NCBI RefSeq assembly: GCF_014840935.1 | Contig: NZ_CP062005.1 | Location: forward strand, 1,364,001 to 1,428,000 | Source: Halomonas sp. YLGW01 | GTDB taxonomy: Bacteria > Pseudomonadota > Gammaproteobacteria > Pseudomonadales > Halomonadaceae | DNA length: 64,000 bases | Direction: 5' to 3' | In this document: positions 55,321-62,723 of the stretch, one piece after another | Numbering within the stretch: the first letter of the stretch is position 1 | How the letters are laid out: each line of letters begins with the position of its first letter | The notes under the pieces: model-generated | Databases searched by the model: none | The model's input: only the letters and a program-made list of their open reading frames with translations | What the model was told of the DNA's origin: nothing | Translations under genes and position numbers: made by a program

Positions 55321-56101
55321 CGCGGCGACCTTCGCTTGTGTCAGCGGCGGCGTCTGAATCAGTCCCGGGCCGCTGTGACGGAGCAGCTTCTGCGTTATTG
55401 TCGGGCCGCTGAGCTGCGGCGGCTTCGGGCCGCTGTAAATAGCCAAGCGGGTCCGTCACGCCATGGTGGGCGAAGGCCGCTAGTCGCTCGCGGCAGCTGC
55501 CGCAGTCGCCGCAGGCCAGATCCTCGCCCAGATAGCAGGTCCAGGTATGGGCGTAGTCCAGTCCCATGGCGAGGCCGTCGGCGAGAATCTCGTCCTTGCG
55601 CTTGTGCAGATAAGGCGCCTCGATGGTCACCGGGGAAAAGTTGGCGATGGCCGCCACGGCATTCATCTTGTCGACGAATTCGGGTCGGCAGTCCGGGTAG
55701 AGCACATGATCACCGCCGTGGGCGCCGTAGAAGACGCGATCGGCGCCGATGTTCACCGCCTGGGCAATGGCCAGTGACAGCAGGATCATATTGCGGTTCG
55801 GCACCACGGTGGCGGTCAGGTTGTCCGCGTCGTAGTCGCCGCCGGGCAGCGTCTGGGAGGCATCGGTCAGGGCGGAGCCGTCGATCAGGCCGTGGATGGC
55901 GCGGATATCGACGATCTGGTGCGGGATGTCGAGCTCCTCACAGACCTGCCTGGCGGTCTCGAGCTCGCGGGCATGACGCTGGCCGTAGTTGAACGACAGG
56001 GCGTGGAGTTCGTAGCCCTCGCGGAGTGCGCGATGCAGCACCGTGAAGGAATCCATGCCGCCGGAATAGATCACCACGGCACGGGGAGTCGAAGAGGTCA
56101 T
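55313..56101 (-). CDS. queC: 7-cyano-7-deazaguanine synthase
   Basis: QueC turns carboxydeazaguanine into the nitrile preQ0 using ATP and ammonia. The PP-loop [17 protein letters not shown] is at residue 13 and the zinc site is [22 protein letters not shown] near 190. The protein is 262 residues; the normal fold ends near residue 222. The rest ([24 protein letters not shown]...) is low complexity and coded by repeats of CGGGCCGCTG-type DNA. The gene overlaps queE by eight bases, so the tail may simply keep the two genes coupled. Confidence 0.93.
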   Translation of the reverse strand: MTSSTPRAVVIYSGGMDSFTVLHRALREGYELHALSFNYGQRHARELETARQVCEELDIPHQIVDIRAIHGLIDGSALTDASQTLPGGDYDADNLTATVVPNRNMILLSLAIAQAVNIGADRVFYGAHGGDHVLYPDCRPEFVDKMNAVAAIANFSPVTIEAPYLHKRKDEILADGLAMGLDYAHTWTCYLGEDLACGDCGSCRERLAAFAHHGVTDPLGYLQRPEAAAAQRPDNNAEAAPSQRPGTDSDAAADTSEGRRDV

Positions 56102-56290
56102 GGGGATGTCCTTTCGGAGAATTTGTTTGGGCCGCGGCCTGACGGCGCGGACGCCCGGGATCCGGTCCGGACGAGCCGGGCATTGTAGAGACTGGCGCGG
56201 GCGCTGGCCAGTGCGGGCGGCGGCAGGCTGGCCTTGGCGGGGCTGGCTGGTTACCCTCGGGGGATCAGCGCATCAGCACCGGGAGTCGAC

Positions 56291-56701
56291 ATGGCCACCA
56301 TCGAACATAGCGCGACACTGCCGGCGACACCGGAGCGCGTCTTCGAGCTGCTGCAGCGGGTCGAGGACTTCGCCGAGTATTCTGACCTGATTGAGTCCAT
56401 CGAATCGCTGGGCGACGCCCGCTACCGCTGGCATGTGAGGGCGGTGGGTGTCGACTGGGCCTTCGATGTGGCGATCACCGAATCCCGGGCGCCCGAGAGA
56501 CTGGCCTGGGAATCCATCGACGGGGTGAAGAACCAGGGCTGCTATCGGCTCACGCCGGTGCCCGAGGGCACCCATGTGGCGCTAACACTTGAGTACGTGA
56601 TCAAGAATCGCCTGGTGGAGAGAGCCGTCAACAAGGCGGCCCGTCCGCTGGTGAACAAGGTCAGCCGGCAGATTCTCGAGCGGGTCGAGGCGCGGCTGTG
56701 A
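56291..56701 (+). CDS. SRPBCC-fold (START-like) protein
   Basis: The 136-residue protein shows the SRPBCC / polyketide-cyclase pattern: ATIEHSATLPATPERVFELLQRVEDFAEYSDLIESIESLGD, then alternating strands (RYRWHVRAVGVDWAFDVAITES, GCYRLTPVPEGTHVALTLEYVI) and a long C-terminal helix (VNKAARPLVNKVSRQILERVEARL). Members bind lipids or other hydrophobic ligands. Ligand unknown. I start at ATG 56291, five bases after GGGAG. Confidence 0.82.
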   Translation: MATIEHSATLPATPERVFELLQRVEDFAEYSDLIESIESLGDARYRWHVRAVGVDWAFDVAITESRAPERLAWESIDGVKNQGCYRLTPVPEGTHVALTLEYVIKNRLVERAVNKAARPLVNKVSRQILERVEARL

Positions 56702-56750
56702 TCGTCATGGGCCGGCCAAGCTCGACGGTCAGGCTCGAGGGCCGGAAAAC

Positions 56751-56987
56751 TCAGGTCTTGCGCAGTGACGCGTTGAGATGATCCACCACTTCCGCCCAGT
56801 CGGCATCGTCTTCCAGGGCGCCGCGAATCAGTTCGGCCTGGGACGGGCTCCAGAAGGGGGCCTCGGCCAGGCCCATCTCCTCGGGCAGCGGAGCATGTCG
56901 CTCGATAAAGGCCTGGATAGAAGCGTTATCGGCCGGGAGGCCAAGCTGTTCGAAGAGTTCACTGAAGGGGTGTACGCCATGTTCCAT
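56751..56987 (-). CDS. DUF2789-family small protein
   Basis: This 78-residue protein matches DUF2789 as I recall it: MEHGVHPFSELFEQLGLPADNASIQAFIERHAPLPEEMGLAEAPFWSPSQAELIRGALEDDADWAEVVDHLNASLR. Function unknown. The start at ATG 56987 has an excellent AAGGAGC ribosome site; longer readings upstream lack one. Confidence 0.85.
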   Translation of the reverse strand: MEHGVHPFSELFEQLGLPADNASIQAFIERHAPLPEEMGLAEAPFWSPSQAELIRGALEDDADWAEVVDHLNASLRKT

Positions 56988-57075
56988 GGTGATGCTCCTT
57001 GTGATGAGGACCGGTCGGTGCCGCATGGATCCATTTCCGACATGCCGGGCCGTACGGCCCGGTAGCTTGCCCTGT

Positions 57076-57145
57076 CGTTTCTGGTCTTTCGTTTCTGGTC
57101 TTTCGTTTCTGGTCTTTCGTTTCTGGTCTTTCGTTTCTAGTCTGT
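57076..57145. repeat. 14-bp tandem repeat, four perfect and one degenerate copy
   Basis: CGTTTCTGGTCTTT runs four times from 57076 to 57131 and a decayed fifth copy follows. It lies in the 291-base gap upstream of the DUF2789 gene and downstream of the asparaginase gene. The rest of that gap shows only a short GGGCCGTACGGCCC palindrome near 57051. Confidence 0.95.
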
Positions 57146-57278
57146 CGCTCTGTCGTCGCTATGGGCCGGCGTGTCGTGCCCTGCGATCCTGTCGGCGGCA
57201 TCTGCTTGCCGTCTGCCGTTCAGCTTGACACGCCGTGGCCGGCGCTTGCCATCACCATAGCGGAAGAACCGCCATCGC

Positions 57279-58322
57279 TCAGCGTTCCCCGACTAGGCTT
57301 GTGAGGAAGTGCCGGCGTCGGTCCTCGTCACTCAGCGGCTGGGCCAAGAGGTGAATCAGCTTGGTCATGACCGCCTCCGGCGTCATGTCATCGCCGGCCA
57401 GCACCTCGGCCTGTGCGAGCCCCTGGCCGGCCGCATAGGCGCCGATATCGATGCGACCCTCAGGGCATTGGCTGATGGCCGTCACCAGCTTGCCTTCGCC
57501 GCGGGCCTGGGCCAGGACCTCGACCAGTGCCGGGTCATCGGCGATGTTGCCCCCGCCCCAGACCTCCAGCAGGGCACCCTTCACGCGATCGTCGAGCAGC
57601 AAGGCGCCGAGCTGGGCAGCGGTGATGCCCGGCCAGAGGGCGGTGCGCACCACCGGCGAGGGACCGAGCGCTCGATAGTCCGGCAGCTCGAAGCGCCGAG
57701 TGCCGCGCTGATGCTCGGCGAGGCCCCGGCCGGGGTAGAGCACCGGCGCATCGTCGACCCGTTCGCCGAGCGGCGGGTGGTTGGGGCTGATGAAGGCGTC
57801 CTCGGCCTGGGTGTTCCACTTGCGAGCGCGCACGCCACGCAACAGGCGTCCCGCGAAGTAGAGGGCGACTTCCTGAAGGTCGGGCAGGGCGGCGAAGCGC
57901 AGGGCGCCTTCTACGTTGTCGAGCGCATCGCTGCCTTCGGCCTCCAGCGGATGCATGGCGCCGGTCACCACAACGGGCTTGTCGATGCCCTGCAGCTGAA
58001 AGGCCAGGCTGCTGGCGGTCCAGCTCAGGGTGTCGGTGCCGTGCAGGATGACGATGCCGGAATAGGCCTGCTGGTGTTGGTCGACGAGGCTCGCCAGGTC
58101 CTGCCAGTCGGCAGGGGTTGCACCGCTCGAGTCGATGGGCGAGGGCGTGGCGATGAAGTCGAAGTCCGGCAGGCTGGCGCGGCGTGCCGGCGGAAGGCGG
58201 TTCAGGGCCTCGCGCAGGCGGGGCTCGAAATCGCCGCCGGGTGCGAGGCCCTGAGGGGTCTCGACCATGCCGAGGGTGCCGCCCGTGTAGATGATCAGCA
58301 GGGGAGGGCGCGGCGCGTGCAT
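57279..58322 (-). CDS. L-asparaginase, type I (cytoplasmic)
   Basis: This enzyme hydrolyses asparagine to aspartate and ammonia. The 347-residue protein has the catalytic IIYTGGTLGMVETPQG at the N-terminus and HGTDTLSW at 94-98, carrying the two catalytic threonines, then VVTGAMHPLEAEGSDALDNVEGALRFA. No signal peptide is present, so the type I, cytoplasmic class is favoured. Confidence 0.92.
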   Translation of the reverse strand: MHAPRPPLLIIYTGGTLGMVETPQGLAPGGDFEPRLREALNRLPPARRASLPDFDFIATPSPIDSSGATPADWQDLASLVDQHQQAYSGIVILHGTDTLSWTASSLAFQLQGIDKPVVVTGAMHPLEAEGSDALDNVEGALRFAALPDLQEVALYFAGRLLRGVRARKWNTQAEDAFISPNHPPLGERVDDAPVLYPGRGLAEHQRGTRRFELPDYRALGPSPVVRTALWPGITAAQLGALLLDDRVKGALLEVWGGGNIADDPALVEVLAQARGEGKLVTAISQCPEGRIDIGAYAAGQGLAQAEVLAGDDMTPEAVMTKLIHLLAQPLSDEDRRRHFLTSLVGER

Positions 58323-58461
58323 GGAGGACTCCTGTCAGCATGGGGAATGAGGCGGTCATGATACCCGATGCCGCGCCAGCTGTGGCCAAGTCGAGGGCGT
58401 GATCGAGTGGCTCAAGTGAGTGACGGAAGTTCGAGGCTGACTTGGACAGACGTAACAGGGA

Positions 58462-59394
58462 TCAGGGCGAGCCCAGTTGCTGCTCGAGGAAATCGAGGCC
58501 GGCCTCGATGGCCGGGCCGGCCGACAGGAAGGCGGTGTAATGCCCCCGAAGCGCGAGCCGTTCCAGTCGAGTGGCGACGCCGCGGTCTCGCAGGGCGGCC
58601 TGGAAGTCCTCGGCGTGCTCCACCGGCACCAGGCCATCCGCGCTGCCGTGAAAGAAGAAGAAGGGCGGGGCCATCTTTCCGAGCTGGCGCAGCGGCGACG
58701 CCAGGCGATAGCGCTCCGGACGCTCGGCCTGGGTGCCGCCGATGAAGTCCTTGAGCAGGCGGCCGTCGTCGAACTTCAATAGATCGGTGGGCGTACCGCC
58801 GGCCAGCACGCCGGCGAGGCGCGCCTCCGGCCCTCCGTGGGGGCGATCAAGCGGGTTGTCCGGATCGATCACGGCCAGCAGGCTGAGGAGGTGGGCGCCG
58901 GAGGAATAGCCGACCCCGATGATGCGGTCGGTATCGATGCGATAGCGCTCTGCCTGGTCATGGAGCCAGTGCATCGCCTGCTGCAGGTCGTGCAGCTGGG
59001 CGGGGAAGCGGTAGGTGGGTGCGAAGCGATGGTCGATATTGATGGCCACGAAGCCGCGCTGGGCGAGGCGCGCGGCGATGGCGTCCATGTCCTCGCGGCT
59101 GCGCCGTTGCCAGCCACCGCCATGCACCACCAGGGCGGCGGGCCTGAGGCTTGGGTCATCCGGGGTGAAGGGGAGGTGGATATCCGCCTGCAGGACCTCC
59201 GGCCAGTCCTCGGGGCTGTAGGTCACGTCGTTGAGGCGTCGCGTGTCGGCGCCGGTGGTGGTGTCGTCGAGGCCCAGCGGATAGGCAGCGCAGCCGGCCA
59301 CCAACAGAGGCAGCAGCAGGGCGGCCAGTGGCCGGACCATCCAGCGTAGTGGTGAAAGTAGCGGCGAGCGTGGCAGGAAAGAAGCGGCGCGCAT
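58462..59394 (-). CDS. Lipoprotein alpha/beta hydrolase, carboxylesterase-like
   Basis: The 310-residue protein has a lipoprotein signal (MVRPLAALLLPLLVAGCAAYP) with the acylated Cys in LVAGC, so it is anchored to a membrane. The hydrolase domain follows: VVHGGGWQRRSREDM (HGGGW oxyanion motif of the hormone-sensitive lipase/carboxylesterase group), GVGYSSGAHLLSLL with the nucleophile Ser, the Asp in FHGSADGLVP and the His in LRGHYTAFL. Substrate unknown. I start at ATG 59394 after GGAG; ATG 59340 sits directly before the hydrophobic stretch. Confidence 0.85.
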   Translation of the reverse strand: MRAASFLPRSPLLSPLRWMVRPLAALLLPLLVAGCAAYPLGLDDTTTGADTRRLNDVTYSPEDWPEVLQADIHLPFTPDDPSLRPAALVVHGGGWQRRSREDMDAIAARLAQRGFVAINIDHRFAPTYRFPAQLHDLQQAMHWLHDQAERYRIDTDRIIGVGYSSGAHLLSLLAVIDPDNPLDRPHGGPEARLAGVLAGGTPTDLLKFDDGRLLKDFIGGTQAERPERYRLASPLRQLGKMAPPFFFFHGSADGLVPVEHAEDFQAALRDRGVATRLERLALRGHYTAFLSAGPAIEAGLDFLEQQLGSP

Positions 59395-59480
59395 GGGTGG
59401 GGCTCCGTGGGCCTGAATCCGCCCTACTGTATAGCTCTTGCATCGTTTTTGTACAGCCTGGCGTGCCTGTCCGGACATGA

Positions 59481-59503
59481 AAAAGGCGCCGAGTCGGCGC
59501 CTT
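59481..59503 (-). terminator. Terminator downstream of mtnN
   Basis: AAGGCGCCGA pairs with TCGGCGCCTT; on the minus strand the stem is followed by a short T-run. It would end the mtnN transcript, which stops at 59537. Confidence 0.8.
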
Positions 59504-59536
59504 CCGTGAAGAGGTCTGTCGACCGAGGGCGAGCCG

Positions 59537-60262
59537 TCAGGCGTCTGCCGTGGTGTGCTCCGGCGTGCCCAGGCGGGCCACCATGGCCTCGACCATCTGC
59601 GCCGAATGCCGGGCGGCCTGGTCGATGAAGGCCTTGAAGGACAGGTTGGACTCCTGGCCCGCGATATCCGACAGGGCGCGAATGACCACGAAGGGGCAGC
59701 CATAGAGATGGCAGGTCTGGGCGATGGCCGCGGCTTCCATCTCGGCGGCGAGCATGGTCGGGAAGCGATCGCGGGTGCGCGATACCGCCTCCGGGCAGGC
59801 CATGAAGATGTCGCCGGTGGCGATCAGGCCCTCGACGACCCGCAGTTCGCCCAGGGATTCGATGCACTGCCTGGCGACCTCGACCAGCCGGTCGTCGGGC
59901 AGGTAGGCGGCCGGCATCTGGGGCACCTGGCCGTGTTCGTAGCCGAAGACCACGGCATCCACATCGTGATGGCGGACCTCCGAGGAGATCACCACGTCAC
60001 CCACGGCGAGATCGTCGCCGAAGCCGCCGGCCGAGCCGGTGTTGATGACCAGCTCGGGCTGGTACATGTCGAGCAGCAGGGTGGTGCCGACCGCGGCATT
60101 CACCTTGCCGATGCCGGACTGGAGGATGACGACCTCGGTGCCCTGCAGTCGGCCGGTGTGAAAGGTGCAGCCCACATGCTCGCGGGTACGGCGATCCTCC
60201 AGGCGAGAGGCCAGCAGGGCCACCTCTTCGGCCATGGCGCCGATGATGCCAATCCTGTTCAT
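59537..60262 (-). CDS. mtnN: 5'-methylthioadenosine/S-adenosylhomocysteine nucleosidase
   Basis: This enzyme releases adenine from methylthioadenosine and S-adenosylhomocysteine. The 241-residue protein has IGIIGAMAEEVALL at the start, INTGSAGGFGDDLAVGDVVISSEVRHHD, AAEMEAAAIAQTC with the ribose-binding Glu, and VIRALSDIAGQESNLSF with the catalytic Asp. I start at ATG 60262; ATG 60283 is an alternative. It lies directly downstream of luxS, which takes its product S-ribosylhomocysteine to homocysteine. Confidence 0.94.
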   Translation of the reverse strand: MNRIGIIGAMAEEVALLASRLEDRRTREHVGCTFHTGRLQGTEVVILQSGIGKVNAAVGTTLLLDMYQPELVINTGSAGGFGDDLAVGDVVISSEVRHHDVDAVVFGYEHGQVPQMPAAYLPDDRLVEVARQCIESLGELRVVEGLIATGDIFMACPEAVSRTRDRFPTMLAAEMEAAAIAQTCHLYGCPFVVIRALSDIAGQESNLSFKAFIDQAARHSAQMVEAMVARLGTPEHTTADA

Positions 60263-60287
60263 TGCGTCTGTCGCCTTGGTCATCGGT

Positions 60288-60755
60288 TCAGGCAAAGATC
60301 TGCTGCCATTCGTCACGCTTGGCCAGGAAACCGCGGGCGATGTCCTTGGCGCCTTCGAGGCTGTGGCTGGCCGCCCAGCCGCACTGCAGTTCGTTGCAGG
60401 CCGGCACTTCCTCGGCTTCGAGCACGTCCTCGAGGGTCTTCTCGATCAGTGTCAGGATACCGTCGTAGTCGTCGTGGTTGATCATCGCCCAGTAGAAACC
60501 GGTCTGGCAGCCCATGGGGCTGATGTCGACGACCTTGTCGGTGTGGTTGCGGGACATCTCGGCCATCAGGTGCTCGAGAGAGTGCAGTCCCGGCATGTCC
60601 ATGTGGTCCTGATTCGGCTGACAGATGCGCATGTCGTACTTGGTGATCTCGTCGCCGTGCTGGCCGATGGTGACGCCGGCCAGGCGGACGTAGGGCGCCT
60701 TGACCTTGGTGTGGTCGAGATTGAAGCTTTCGACGTTCATCTTCTGGTCGCTCAT
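60288..60755 (-). CDS. luxS: S-ribosylhomocysteine lyase LuxS
   Basis: LuxS splits S-ribosylhomocysteine into homocysteine and the AI-2 precursor DPD, in the activated methyl cycle. The 155-residue protein is complete: the metal site HSLEH at 58-62, the catalytic Cys in [10 protein letters not shown], and the third metal ligand in CNELQCGW. The mtnN gene begins 26 bases downstream, so the two detoxification steps are probably co-transcribed. Whether AI-2 is used as a signal cannot be told from this window. Confidence 0.96.
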   Translation of the reverse strand: MSDQKMNVESFNLDHTKVKAPYVRLAGVTIGQHGDEITKYDMRICQPNQDHMDMPGLHSLEHLMAEMSRNHTDKVVDISPMGCQTGFYWAMINHDDYDGILTLIEKTLEDVLEAEEVPACNELQCGWAASHSLEGAKDIARGFLAKRDEWQQIFA

Positions 60756-60784
60756 GGCACCTGACCTCGTGAAAGATGGAATGT

Positions 60785-60811
60785 AAAAGGCGCCCGGATC
60801 ACTCGGCGCCT
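60785..60811 (-). terminator. Terminator downstream of folD
   Basis: On the minus strand AGGCGCC pairs with GGCGCCT across a 10-base loop, followed by TTTT. A second perfect stem, ATGCGCC/GGCGCAT (60841-60858), lies between it and the folD stop codon. Confidence 0.65.
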
Positions 60812-60878
60812 GGAAAAAGAATGGCGGGGATTCTACCCCAATGCGCCGACTGGCGCATGGTGGCTTGCGGCCGTTGGC

Positions 60879-61745
60879 CTATTCGGCCGGCATCGGCGCG
60901 TGAAGTTCCGCGGCGTAGAGGGTGTTCTCCAGAAGCGAGGCGACCGTCATCGGACCCACGCCGCCCGGGACCGGGGTGATATGACTGGCGCGCTCGGCGG
61001 CCGGGGTGAACTCCACGTCCCCGATCAGCTTGCCGTCGTCGTTGCGGTTGATGCCCACGTCGATGACGATGGCGCCTTCCTTGACCCACTCTCCCTTGAC
61101 CAGCCCCGGCTTGCCGACGGCCACGACCAGCAGGTCGGCGCGACGCACCTGGGCCTCCAGATCCTTGGTGAAGCGATGACAGACGGTGGTGGTGCAACCG
61201 GCCAGCATCAGTTCCAGGGCCATGGGGCGGCCGACGATATTGGAGGCGCCGACGATGGTGGCATCCAGGCCGCGCACATCGAGGCCGGATTCCTGCAGCA
61301 GGGTCATCACCCCCTTGGGGGTGCAAGGGCGCAGTAGCGGCAGGCGCTGTGCCAGGCGGCCGAGGTTGTAGGGGTGAAAGCCGTCGACATCCTTGTCCGG
61401 ATGGATGCGCTCGAGGATCGGGCGCGGATCGAGATGGTCGGGCAGCGGCAGCTGTACCAGGATGCCGTCCACCCTATCGTCGGCGTTCAGCTCGTCGACC
61501 AGGGCCTCCAGTTCGGCCTGGCGGGTCTCCGCGGGCAGTTGATGGCGGAAGGACACGATGCCTGCTTCCTCGCAGGCGCGATGCTTGTTGCGCACATAGA
61601 CCTCGGAGGCCGGATCCTCGCCGACCAGCACCACGGCCAGGCCGGGCGCGCGAGCACCGGCATCCTGGCGGGCCGTCACCTGGCGGGCAACCTGTTGGCG
61701 AACATGAGCGGCAATGGCCTTGCCATCGATCAGTTGGGCGGTCAT
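60879..61745 (-). CDS. folD: Bifunctional methylenetetrahydrofolate dehydrogenase / cyclohydrolase
   Basis: FolD interconverts 5,10-methylene-, methenyl- and 10-formyl-tetrahydrofolate using NADP. The 288-residue protein has [41 protein letters not shown] (catalytic Lys in YVRNKHR), [16 protein letters not shown], the Rossmann [29 protein letters not shown] and [19 protein letters not shown] start at ATG 61745. PurU, elsewhere in this window, consumes its 10-formyl product. Confidence 0.96.
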   Translation of the reverse strand: MTAQLIDGKAIAAHVRQQVARQVTARQDAGARAPGLAVVLVGEDPASEVYVRNKHRACEEAGIVSFRHQLPAETRQAELEALVDELNADDRVDGILVQLPLPDHLDPRPILERIHPDKDVDGFHPYNLGRLAQRLPLLRPCTPKGVMTLLQESGLDVRGLDATIVGASNIVGRPMALELMLAGCTTTVCHRFTKDLEAQVRRADLLVVAVGKPGLVKGEWVKEGAIVIDVGINRNDDGKLIGDVEFTPAAERASHITPVPGGVGPMTVASLLENTLYAAELHAPMPAE

Positions 61746-61882
61746 CGGCATTTCCCTGGAAGCTAGGGCGGCGGCTCGGAAAGGCGAGCCTGCCGCGGGC
61801 GACAAAAGTTGAAGTGCGGCAATTTTCGCATGAGCGGGCCGGGAGTCAAAGCGCCGTTATGCGCAGAGGAGGTGCTAAGGGC

Positions 61883-61910
61883 TTGACCAGTGGGCAAAGA
61901 TGCGTAGAAT
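61883..61910 (+). promoter_or_regulatory. Promoter of the tRNA cluster
   Basis: TTGACC (61883-61888), a 16-base spacer and TAGAAT (61905-61910), then a GC-rich discriminator (ACGCTGCGC), typical of stable-RNA promoters under stringent control. Confidence 0.8.
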
Positions 61911-61965
61911 ACGCTGCGCATTGAGGCGGGCGACGTTCTCGCTTCAAGGCCGTGCCGAATGCCGG

Positions 61966-62042
61966 CGGGATGTAGCGCAGTCTGGTAGCGCGCCTGCTTT
62001 GGGAGCAGGATGTCGGGGGTTCGAATCCCTCCATCCCGACCA
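61966..62042 (+). tRNA. tRNA-Pro (anticodon TGG)
   Basis: The acceptor stem CGGGATG pairs with CATCCCG, the anticodon arm is CCTGC-TTTGGGA-GCAGG, the T-loop is GTTCGAATC and CCA is encoded (62040-62042). Confidence 0.97.
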
Positions 62043-62113
62043 CGCAACCTTTTGATTTTTCAGAAGAAAAGTTAATAAAAGGGTTGCAGGCAAGAGCCTA
62101 GAGGCCGTAGAAT

Positions 62114-62190
62114 GCGCCCATAGCTCAACCGGATAGAGCAACGGCCTTCTAAGCCGTAGGTTGCAGGTTCGAGTCCTGCTGGGCGCGCCA
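62114..62190 (+). tRNA. tRNA-Arg (anticodon TCT)
   Basis: GCGCCCA pairs with TGGGCGC, the anticodon arm is ACGGC-CTTCTAA-GCCGT, the T-arm carries GTTCGAGTC and CCA is encoded. Confidence 0.97.
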
Positions 62191-62245
62191 CTGGTATGTG
62201 TAGGTGGTCGGCAGCATGGCGAGTTCCGTATAAGTAAGACGATAT

Positions 62246-62321
62246 GGTGGATGTAGCTCAGTGGTAGAGCCCCGGATTGTGGCTCCGGTGGTCGTGGGTT
62301 CGATCCCCATCATCCACCCCA
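62246..62321 (+). tRNA. tRNA-His (anticodon GTG), copy 1
   Basis: GTGGATG pairs with CATCCAC; the extra G at 62246 faces C62318, the G-1:C73 pair special to tRNA-His. The anticodon arm is CCGGA-TTGTGGC-TCCGG and CCA is encoded. Confidence 0.97.
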
Positions 62322-62351
62322 TGTCGTGTTCTTGTAGCTTGTTTAGGTAGT

Positions 62352-62427
62352 GGTGGATGTAGCTCAGTGGTAGAGCCCCGGATTGTGGCTCCGGTGGTCG
62401 TGGGTTCGATCCCCATCATCCACCCCA
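62352..62427 (+). tRNA. tRNA-His (anticodon GTG), copy 2
   Basis: Identical in sequence to copy 1, 30 bases downstream, with the same G-1 and encoded CCA. Confidence 0.97.
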
Positions 62428-62723
62428 TTACCTTTCCCTTCTATTTATCTCCAAATGCATCTTGATTCTACGATTCGCGACCCATGGTCTCGAGTCCCTT
62501 TGTCGTGTCCGTTCCTTGTGTCTGTGGTCTGGCCTTCCCGGCGTTGTCTTCTCGACGCTGTATGCCAGCTATCTAAGGTTTTTGCTTCAGGCCCCTTGTA
62601 ACCAGGTGCGACGCCCCCATAGTCATGGCAATCGCGCTTGCCAGCGTGCATCGGGGTTCTTAGAATTGATCCCCTTTGACCATTCAACGCTTTTTCGAAC
62701 GCCCCAGTGGTAGAGGACTATTC
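62428..62723. other. Gap between tRNA-His and tig, no gene seen
   Basis: No open frame is convincing and there is no clear tRNA terminator. The tig promoter is probably in 62640-62700 (TTTGACC near 62676), but I could not pair it with a -10. Confidence 0.4.

Noticed and set aside
57076-57145. CRISPR-like array
   Set aside because: Units are contiguous 14-mers without spacers; it is a plain tandem repeat.
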